DNA of 5,410 nucleotides from an uncultured Clostridia bacterium (GTDB taxonomy: Bacteria > Bacillota > Clostridia > Lachnospirales > Lachnospiraceae), in assembly GCA_946186175.1 (NCBI GenBank), contig CAMHMG010000204.1, forward strand, positions 1-5,410. The letters are read 5' to 3'. The notes beneath the pieces are model-generated. The model searched no databases. It worked only from the letters and a program-made list of their open reading frames with translations, and was not told where the DNA came from. The translations under genes were made by a program, and so were the position numbers. Positions 1-4,633 of this stretch are shown here, one piece after another. How positions within the stretch are numbered: the stretch's first letter is position 1; each line of letters opens with the position of its first letter.

Positions 1-53
1 AGAATGTGTGGGAAACGTCCTTTTTAGTTAGATTTAATTGAAACAGGAGAAAT

Positions 54-80
54 ATGATGAATGTATTAATGAATAGTTAA
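54..80 (+). CDS. possible 8-codon leader ORF upstream of pxpB
   Basis: A tiny ORF (MMNVLMNS, then TAA) begins 4 bases after an AGGAG at 45-49, or 7 bases after it if the second ATG at 57 is used. It ends 49 bases before pxpB. Nothing in the peptide suggests a function: there is no run of one regulatory amino acid, and I see no attenuator hairpin after it. It could be a translated leader, or a chance ORF in AT-rich DNA. The only support is the well-placed Shine-Dalgarno-like sequence. The upstream gene and any promoter may lie left of the window. Confidence 0.2.
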   Translation: MMNVLMNS

Positions 81-115
81 AAAAAGAGGATATGTAGTAA
101 ATGTAAATATATTTC

Positions 116-121
116 AGGAGG
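116..121 (+). promoter_or_regulatory. ribosome binding site of pxpB
   Basis: A perfect AGGAGG lies 8 bases before the ATG at 130 and fixes that start. A nearer ATG at 125 is out of frame. Confidence 0.85.
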
Positions 122-129
122 TAGATGTT

Positions 130-849
130 ATGGATTTTAGGATCTTACCAGTGGGAGATGAAGCTTTGGTTGTGGAGTTTGGGACAGAAATTGAAAATAG
201 TATAAATGGAAAAGTACATGCTCTTGCAAAATTTATCCGAGAGCAAAAAATAAATGGTATAAGAGAATTACTTCCAACATTTCGAAGTCTTATGATTTTC
301 TATTATCCAGAAATAATTTCATATAAAAAACTAATTAAGAAAATTAAACATTTTGAAGATTCAGGTGAAAAGGAATCTAGTCTTAGAAAAAAAATACTTT
401 GTGTTCCATGCTGTTATGGATCGAAATTTGGTCTTGATCTTATGGCTATGGCAAAGAGACTTGATTTGAGTGAAAAGGAAATAGTCCAAATACATTCGGG
501 AGTTGATTACAAGATATATATGTTAGGTTTTCTGCCGGGGTTTACATACCTTGGGGGATTAGATCAAAGAATACATATACCAAGATTGGAAACTCCAAGG
601 ACTGCAATCCCTGCCAGATCAGTTGGAATTGGAGGAAATCAGACAGGTGTATATCCTGTCGAATCTCCGGGTGGATGGTGGCTAATAGGGAGTACTCCTA
701 TAGATTTTTATAATCCTAAAGAAAAGAAACCAGTGCTTTGCAGTGCAGGTGAATATATTAGATTTTTACCTGTTAGTGAGTCGGATTATATTGCTATACG
801 AAATGATGTGGAACATGGAAGGTACAGACCACTCTATGTATATGAATAA
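130..849 (+). CDS. pxpB: 5-oxoprolinase subunit PxpB (KipI / allophanate hydrolase subunit 1 family)
   Basis: This is one of three subunits of the cytoplasmic ATP-dependent 5-oxoprolinase, which opens 5-oxoproline (pyroglutamate) to glutamate. The 239-residue length fits full-length family members. The N-terminal part starts with GDEALVVEFG (residues 9-18). The core carries the AHS1 family signatures: VPCCYGSKFGLDL (92-104), IHSG (121-124), MLGFLPGFTYLGG (131-143), TPRTAIPARSVGIGGNQTG (155-173) and SPGGWWLIGSTP (179-190). Family-typical Gly and Arg appear replaced in PARSVGIG and GSTP, which are minor variants. The Bacillus subtilis homologue KipI is better known as an inhibitor of the sporulation kinase KinA, but linkage here to pxpC and pxpA favours the metabolic role. 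Its TAA stop lies inside the first 8 bases of the 86-bp repeat. It is the first complete gene of the apparent operon. Confidence 0.93.
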   Translation: MDFRILPVGDEALVVEFGTEIENSINGKVHALAKFIREQKINGIRELLPTFRSLMIFYYPEIISYKKLIKKIKHFEDSGEKESSLRKKILCVPCCYGSKFGLDLMAMAKRLDLSEKEIVQIHSGVDYKIYMLGFLPGFTYLGGLDQRIHIPRLETPRTAIPARSVGIGGNQTGVYPVESPGGWWLIGSTPIDFYNPKEKKPVLCSAGEYIRFLPVSESDYIAIRNDVEHGRYRPLYVYE

Positions 850-927
850 ATGAGCAAAGCAGCTTCGATGCGTGCTTGCACGCAATCGAAGATATTATGC
901 GAATGCTCACATGGAGCCGAAGGCGAC
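842..927 (+). repeat. 86-bp tandem repeat, copy 1
   Basis: Bases 842-927 are identical, by direct reading, to 928-1013. The unit begins with ATGAATAAA, so it contains the end of pxpB, including its TAA at 847-849. Two hairpins are encoded: a long one at 863-891 and a shorter one at 910-930 that crosses into copy 2. TGAGCA (851-856) and TGCTCA (904-909) form an outer inverted repeat around the long hairpin. The unit looks richer in G+C than its neighbours. Its origin is unknown: it could be a dispersed intergenic repeat that inserted and then duplicated, or a local duplication between 9-bp ATGAATAAA repeats. No transposase is nearby. Confidence 0.95.
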
Positions 928-939
928 ATGAATAAATGA
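850..939 (+). CDS. 29-codon ORF inside repeat copy 1 (doubtful)
   Basis: An ATG directly abuts the pxpB stop (TAAATG) and opens a 29-codon frame rich in Cys, Ser and Ala that ends in TGA at 937-939. The stop overlaps the next repeat's ATG as ATGA, an arrangement that could allow translational reinitiation. There is no real Shine-Dalgarno before it, and the codons coincide with hairpin sequence, so the reading frame may be only a by-product of the repeat. I see no similarity to a known peptide family. Confidence 0.15.
   Translation: MSKAASMRACTQSKILCECSHGAEGDMNK
863..891 (+). other. hairpin in repeat copy 1
   Basis: CTTCGAT (863-869) pairs with ATCGAAG (885-891). GCGTG (870-874) pairs with CACGC (879-883), with one bulged A at 884 and a CTTG loop. 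This gives 12 base pairs. No T-run follows (the downstream bases are ATATTATGCG), so it does not look like an intrinsic terminator. In the mRNA it would sit just after the pxpB stop and could protect or mark the 3' end of a processed transcript, which is inference. Confidence 0.75.
910..930 (+). other. short GAA-loop hairpin spanning the repeat junction
   Basis: CATG (910-913) pairs with CATG (927-930), and GCC (916-918) pairs with GGC (922-924) around a GAA triloop. Between the two helices, G914-A915 faces G925-A926, which would allow two adjacent G-A pairs, a common RNA structural motif. The last four bases come from the start of copy 2, so this hairpin exists only where a unit is followed by ATG of the next one. 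Confidence 0.5.
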
Positions 940-1013
940 GCAAAGCAGCTTCGATGCGTGCTTGCACGCAATCGAAGATATTATGCGAATGCTCACATGG
1001 AGCCGAAGGCGAC
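928..1013 (+). repeat. 86-bp tandem repeat, copy 2
   Basis: This is an exact second copy of 842-927. It is followed at 1014-1022 by the first nine bases (ATGAATAAA) of a third unit, after which the sequence diverges, so the array is 2.1 units long. Because 86 is not a multiple of three, each copy shifts the frame. The ORF starting at 936 in this copy lacks the stop seen in copy 1 and continues into pxpC. Confidence 0.95.
949..977 (+). other. hairpin in repeat copy 2
   Basis: This is the same 12-bp bulged hairpin as in copy 1: CTTCGAT (949-955) with ATCGAAG (971-977), closed inward by GCGTG and CACGC. Together the two copies place two strong hairpins in the pxpB-pxpC leader region. No T-run follows. 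Confidence 0.75.
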
Positions 1014-1016
1014 ATG
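996..1016 (+). other. short GAA-loop hairpin at the end of repeat copy 2
   Basis: This repeats the 910-930 structure: CATG (996-999) with CATG (1013-1016), facing G-A steps at 1000-1001 and 1011-1012, and GCC/GGC around GAA. It survives here because the partial third unit supplies the closing ATG. Confidence 0.5.
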
Positions 1017-1058
1017 AATAAAAATATGGCGTGGATACGAAACCGGAATAGAAGAAAT

Positions 1059-1068
1059 GAGGGTGATC
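1059..1068 (+). promoter_or_regulatory. ribosome binding site that sets the pxpC start
   Basis: GAGGGTGATC contains GGTGATC, a 7-base match to the extended anti-Shine-Dalgarno complement. The GG core is about 7 bases from the ATG at 1071 and 13 from the ATG at 1077, so 1071 is preferred. The upstream in-frame ATG at 936 has nothing comparable. Confidence 0.7.
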
Positions 1069-1070
1069 AG

Positions 1071-1985
1071 ATGAAGATGCATATCATAAAAGCTGGCTCA
1101 TTAACTACAGTACAGGATGTCGGAAGATATGGCTATATGGAGTATGGTGTTGGTGAATCGGGTGCGATGGATAGATATTCATTTGAAAGAGCCAACTGGT
1201 TGGTTGGAAATGATAATAATGAAGCGGGACTTGAGATAACGTTGATGGGTCCGGAAATTGAATTTGATGACAATACTATAATTGCATTTATGGGTGCAGA
1301 TATGGATGTAGAGATTGACGGTATTCCTATTAAGCGAGGACGGGCATATGAAATTTTGAAAGGTCAAAAGCTTTCATTTGGATATGCAAAGAACGGAATA
1401 AGGGCATATCTTGCTATATCGGGAGGGATTGATGTTCCGGTTGTTATGGGAAGTCGATCTACAAATCTTATGTGTAATATCGGTGGCATGTATGGGAGAA
1501 AACTTATAAATGATGATGAACTTGAAATAGGAAATGGAAAGATCAGGGATAAGTCTGAACTTATGAGTAGAAGAGTAGATGTAAATACATATTCAGGAGA
1601 TATTTGTGTAAGGGTAATTAAGGGTCCGCAAGATGATTATTTTACAGAAGGTGGAATCAAAACATTTCTGAATAATGATTATAAAGTGACACCAGAAAGC
1701 AATAGGATGGGTATACGATTATCAGGGGAAAAGATTGAAAGTAAAAACGGTATGGATATTGTTTCAGATGGAATTACATTTGGTTCCATACAGGTAACAT
1801 CTGCCGGACTTCCAATCATACTGATGGCGGATCACCAAACCACAGGAGGATACGCAAAGATTGCAACTGTAGTCAAGGAGGATCTTCCATTATTGGCGCA
1901 GGCACGCCCGGGTGACACTGTGAGATTTAAGAGTGTTACATTAAAAGACTTGAAAAAAAGGAAGATTAATAAAATATTTGGGTGA
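1071..1985 (+). CDS. pxpC: 5-oxoprolinase subunit PxpC (KipA / allophanate hydrolase subunit 2 family)
   Basis: This is the partner of PxpB in ATP-dependent 5-oxoprolinase; the two subunits act with PxpA in the cytoplasm. From the chosen start the protein has 304 residues, near the family norm, and begins with the usual IIKAG...TTVQDVGRYGY block (residues 5-22). Further AHS2 family blocks are GAMDRYSFERANWLVGN (31-47), LEITLMGPE (54-62), RAYLAISGGIDVPVVMGSRS (111-130), RVIKGPQ (181-187), SNRMGIRLSG (210-219) and the stretch 232-266 containing TSAGLPIILMADHQTTGGYAK. The frame is open back to ATG 936, which would add 45 residues made mostly of repeat sequence. That extension has no family counterpart and no good ribosome site, so I reject it as the main start. 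The gap from pxpB is filled by the 86-bp repeats. Confidence 0.93.
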   Translation: MKMHIIKAGSLTTVQDVGRYGYMEYGVGESGAMDRYSFERANWLVGNDNNEAGLEITLMGPEIEFDDNTIIAFMGADMDVEIDGIPIKRGRAYEILKGQKLSFGYAKNGIRAYLAISGGIDVPVVMGSRSTNLMCNIGGMYGRKLINDDELEIGNGKIRDKSELMSRRVDVNTYSGDICVRVIKGPQDDYFTEGGIKTFLNNDYKVTPESNRMGIRLSGEKIESKNGMDIVSDGITFGSIQVTSAGLPIILMADHQTTGGYAKIATVVKEDLPLLAQARPGDTVRFKSVTLKDLKKRKINKIFG

Positions 1986-2017
1986 TTTTGAGAAAGCATA
2001 CATAAGGAGGCGGTTAT

Positions 2018-2881
2018 ATGGATTTGGAAAATGTACATAACGAAGTAAAAAATATCTTCAACATACCTGAACTATATGCAGACAGAAAAACTGCATCGGA
2101 TTTTTCGGATAGTTCACCGGAGATGGTAAGACAGCTAATTAGAAAAGGGGATATTACAGGGCAGACAAGTGGGATGTGCCAAGGATACGCACAGGCAAAT
2201 CTTGTGGTTCTTCCCCAAAAAGAGGCATTTGATTTTTTACTTTTTGCAGTAAAGAATCCCAAAGCATGTCCGCTTCTTGAAGTTACAGAACCGGGGAGCA
2301 GAGAACTTGTGGAGACAGCATCAAAGGCTGATATTGCTACTGACATTCCAAAGTATAGATTATATGAAAAGGGTCAGCTTATTGGTGAGTATACGGAGGT
2401 ATCTGAATACTGGAGAGACGACTTGGTGAGTTTTCTTATAGGGTGCAGTTTTTCATTTGAGAGTGAACTGATAAATGCAGATATTCCCGTGAGACAAATA
2501 GAAGAGAATTGTAATGTGCCAATGTATAGGACAAACATACCATGCAAAAGTGCGGGGTTGTTTCATGGAAATATGGTTGTAAGTATGCGCCCGATTCCAC
2601 ATGAACTTGTTGCTAAAGCGGTACTTGTGACTGGGGCAATGCCAAAGGTACATGGAGCACCAATCCATATAGGATTTCCGGAAAGCATTGGCATATGCTC
2701 ATTGGAGCATCCTGATTTTGGAGATCCGGTGACAATCAAAAAGGATGAGGTTCCAGTGTTCTGGCCCTGTGGAGTTACTCCGCAGGCGGTAGTTATGGCG
2801 TCAAAGCCGGATTTTTGTATTACACATTCTCCGGGCCATATGTTCATCACAGATATAAAAAATGTTAATCTCAAATATTAA
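2018..2881 (+). CDS. ycsI: DUF1445 / YcsI-family protein, matches the N-terminal half of D-glutamate cyclase
   Basis: This cytoplasmic protein of 287 residues belongs to the family often labelled putative hydro-lyase. Family signatures are TSGMCQGYAQANLVVLP (residues 50-66), NPKACPLLEV (80-89), ADIATDIPKY (104-113), the WRDDLVSFLIGCSFSFE block (132-148), NVPMYRTNI (166-174), VVSMRP (187-192), VHGAPIHIG (211-219), HPDFGD (231-236), EVPVFWPCGVTPQ (244-256) and ITHSPGHMFITD (268-279). In animals this domain is fused to a DUF4392 domain in DGLUCY, which forms 5-oxo-D-proline from D-glutamate. In B. subtilis, ycsI sits with ycsF (pxpA) and kipI/kipA. AAGGAGG at 2004-2010, 7 bases upstream, supports the start; the N-terminus is about 20-30 residues longer than I expect. 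The biochemical role of this domain alone is not established to my knowledge. Assignment to the family is firm; the activity is inferred. Confidence 0.9.
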   Translation: MDLENVHNEVKNIFNIPELYADRKTASDFSDSSPEMVRQLIRKGDITGQTSGMCQGYAQANLVVLPQKEAFDFLLFAVKNPKACPLLEVTEPGSRELVETASKADIATDIPKYRLYEKGQLIGEYTEVSEYWRDDLVSFLIGCSFSFESELINADIPVRQIEENCNVPMYRTNIPCKSAGLFHGNMVVSMRPIPHELVAKAVLVTGAMPKVHGAPIHIGFPESIGICSLEHPDFGDPVTIKKDEVPVFWPCGVTPQAVVMASKPDFCITHSPGHMFITDIKNVNLKY

Positions 2882-2923
2882 ATATCCAGGTTTAAATGGA
2901 TGGTTTAGGAGGTACATAAGAAT

Positions 2924-3700
2924 ATGAAAATTGATCTGAATGCAGATATAGGTGAGAGTTTTGGTAATTATACATGTGGCATGGATGAGGAAGTTATTAC
3001 ATATATTTCGTCAGCCAATATTGCATGCGGATTTCATGCAGCTGATCCGATGGTTATGGACAAAACAGTATGTTTGGCTAAAAAGCATAATGTAAGTGTT
3101 GGAGCACATCCCGGTTTTCCGGATCTTACCGGTTTTGGCCGCAGAAAGATGGCTGTAAGTCCTAAGGAATTGAAGGCGATGATTCAATATCAGATTGGTG
3201 CATTAAGTGGATTTTGTAAAGCTCATGATATAAAACTGTCCCATGTAAAACCACATGGAGCAATGTACAACATGGCGGCTAGGGATAAGTCTCTTGCTAT
3301 TGCGATTGCAGAAGGAATAAAAGAGATTGATTCTAGGCTTATCCTTCTCGGTCTTTCAGGCAGCCTGCTGGTTGACGCAGCACAAGAAGTAGGCATTGTA
3401 GGTGCTAATGAGGTGTTTGCGGACAGAGCCTACAATGATGACGGATCATTGGTTGATCGAAGTCAGAAAGGGTCTGTTATTACGGATGACAACGAGGCAA
3501 TAGCCAGAGTGGTTGAAATGGTTCGATTAGGAACAGTCAAGACAATAACAGGAAAAAGAATACCTATAAAAGCAGATTCAATATGTCTGCATGGTGATGG
3601 AATAAGAGCAGTTGAATTTGCGAAAAAAATTAGTGCTGCATTAATAGAAGAAGGTTTGGAAATAGCACCAATAGAATCCGTAATGCAGGAGGTGATTTGA
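2924..3700 (+). CDS. pxpA: 5-oxoprolinase subunit PxpA (LamB/YcsF family)
   Basis: This is the third subunit of ATP-dependent 5-oxoprolinase, with the polysaccharide-deacetylase-like LamB/YcsF fold. The 258-residue length matches complete homologues. Signatures run through the whole protein: DLNADIGESFG (residues 4-14), SANIACGFHAADP (30-42), VGAHPGFPDLTGFGRR (59-74), SHVKPHGAMYNMA (106-118), EVFADRAYNDDGSLVDR (163-179), GSVI (183-186) and ICLHGDG (220-226). The conserved Asp and His residues in these blocks are the likely active-site groups. The start is unambiguous because DLNADIGE begins at residue 4. AGGAGG at 2907-2912 lies 11 bases upstream, a slightly long spacing. It sits between the two genes whose products resemble the halves of D-glutamate cyclase, supporting a shared 5-oxoproline theme. 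Confidence 0.96.
   Translation: MKIDLNADIGESFGNYTCGMDEEVITYISSANIACGFHAADPMVMDKTVCLAKKHNVSVGAHPGFPDLTGFGRRKMAVSPKELKAMIQYQIGALSGFCKAHDIKLSHVKPHGAMYNMAARDKSLAIAIAEGIKEIDSRLILLGLSGSLLVDAAQEVGIVGANEVFADRAYNDDGSLVDRSQKGSVITDDNEAIARVVEMVRLGTVKTITGKRIPIKADSICLHGDGIRAVEFAKKISAALIEEGLEIAPIESVMQEVI
3687..3696 (+). promoter_or_regulatory. ribosome binding site of the DUF4392 gene, inside the end of pxpA
   Basis: AGGAGGTGAT is a ten-base match to the extended Shine-Dalgarno and overlaps the final codons of pxpA (Gln-Glu-Val-Ile). With only one base between the pxpA stop and the next ATG, the two genes are probably translationally coupled. Confidence 0.85.
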
Positions 3701-3701
3701 A

Positions 3702-4598
3702 ATGAATAACGAGGAAGCGGTTAAGAACATTATCACTGAAAAAAATGAGGATGAATGCGAAACAATAGAAGATATAATTTTACGCTATTCTGAAAGAGGT
3801 ATGCCGGATGTGAGGTTTTATCTATCTTCAAATTATTGCACTAAGGCTGCAAGTGAGATTTTGTCGTGGGAACGAGGAAATGTTTTTCTTACAACAGGTT
3901 TTTATGTTTCAGGATATGCAGAAACAGACGGACCGGTTGGAACTGTTGCATTAGCTCATGCGCTTTCTAAACTTGGTTTCAGACCAGTAATTATTACGGA
4001 TGAATTTTGTCGGGGTTTTTTTGAGATGGAGGAGATAAAGACAATATATATTGACTTGGATAATGCTTCGGAAAGTATTGATAAACTGATAGAGGAATAT
4101 GAACCAAAAGGAATGATATCAATTGAAAGATGTGGAAGAAACAAATACGGGACATATGCAAATATGAGGGGAGAAGATATTGGGGCATTTACAGCCCCCA
4201 TTGATGAAATGTTCATTAAATACCAAGGTATAATTCCGACGATTGGAGTGGGAGACGGAGGGAATGAGATTGGAATGGGAAAGATTGCAGGTCCCATATC
4301 AAGAAAGTTATCTTTAGAACCATGTGTTGTTCCTGTAGATATTTTTGTGATAGCTTCAGTTTCTAACTGGGGAGCATATGGTATAGTTGCAGCCTTGGCA
4401 AGATTATGCAGGATGGAACTTGTTCCCAAATTTGAGTGGGTGGAAACATTTATTAAAAAAACAGTCAATATTGGGAGCGTTGACGGTATAACCGGTTGGC
4501 AGAGCATAAGTGTAGATGGTAAAAACATGAGAACAGAATATGAGATTCTACATGCACTTAGAAAAATCGGGCGAAAGGCAATTAATGTGTATGCATAA
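3702..4598 (+). CDS. DUF4392 protein, matches the C-terminal half of D-glutamate cyclase
   Basis: The 298-residue soluble protein carries the recognisable features of the D-glutamate cyclase C-terminal domain: TTGFYVSG (residues 64-71), ETDGP (74-78), GMISIERCGR (137-146), GTYANMRGEDI (150-160), a glycine-rich acidic loop GVGDGGNEIGMG (182-193), VSNWGAYG (220-227), DGITG (261-265) and SVDG (270-273). In animal DGLUCY this domain follows a DUF1445 domain on one chain; here the DUF1445 partner is a separate gene 820 bases upstream, with pxpA between them. The likely reaction is interconversion of D-glutamate and 5-oxo-D-proline, by family relation, but which domain holds the catalytic residues is not something I can state. 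The GDGGNE loop looks like a ligand or metal site (inference). There is a charged N-terminal extension of about 40 residues and no signal peptide or membrane segment. The gene is one base from pxpA, implying coupled expression. Confidence 0.88.
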   Translation: MNNEEAVKNIITEKNEDECETIEDIILRYSERGMPDVRFYLSSNYCTKAASEILSWERGNVFLTTGFYVSGYAETDGPVGTVALAHALSKLGFRPVIITDEFCRGFFEMEEIKTIYIDLDNASESIDKLIEEYEPKGMISIERCGRNKYGTYANMRGEDIGAFTAPIDEMFIKYQGIIPTIGVGDGGNEIGMGKIAGPISRKLSLEPCVVPVDIFVIASVSNWGAYGIVAALARLCRMELVPKFEWVETFIKKTVNIGSVDGITGWQSISVDGKNMRTEYEILHALRKIGRKAINVYA

Positions 4599-4633
4599 AT
4601 ATAATTATTATAATACAACAGGAGGAATGGATT

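Noticed and set aside
38..70. TTGAAA at 38-43 as a -35 box for the operon
   Set aside because: No good -10 sequence occurs at 16-18 bases; the nearest AT-rich match is about 20 bases away.
863..891. Repeat hairpin as an intrinsic terminator after pxpB
   Set aside because: No T-run follows the stem, and the same structure recurs before pxpC in the same operon.
936..1070. Upstream in-frame start giving a 349-residue PxpC
   Set aside because: The added 45 residues are mostly repeat-encoded, have no counterpart in the family, and ATG 936 lacks a ribosome site, whereas 1071 has GGTGATC at good spacing.
130..1985. pxpB/pxpC as urea amidolyase or as KipI/KipA sporulation regulators
   Set aside because: No biotin carboxylase or amidase domain is present, and linkage with pxpA and D-glutamate cyclase homologues favours 5-oxoprolinase.
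2014..2346. Minus-strand ORFs opposite the DUF1445 gene (also 2563-2874)
   Set aside because: They are fully antisense to conserved coding sequence, with no family features of their own.
2884..2901. Small inverted repeat ATCCA/TGGAT between the DUF1445 gene and pxpA
   Set aside because: Only five base pairs with an 8-base loop in a short gap, no T-run; expected by chance.
4600..4614. TATAAT matches at 4600-4605 and 4609-4614 as a separate promoter for dat
   Set aside because: Neither has a credible TTGACA-like box 16-18 bases upstream, the tract is simply AT-rich, and the start point would fall almost on the ribosome binding site.
3956..4618. Long minus-strand ORF of 220 codons
   Set aside because: It lies antisense to the well-supported DUF4392 gene, and its predicted protein shows no recognisable family; it is a shadow of the real gene.
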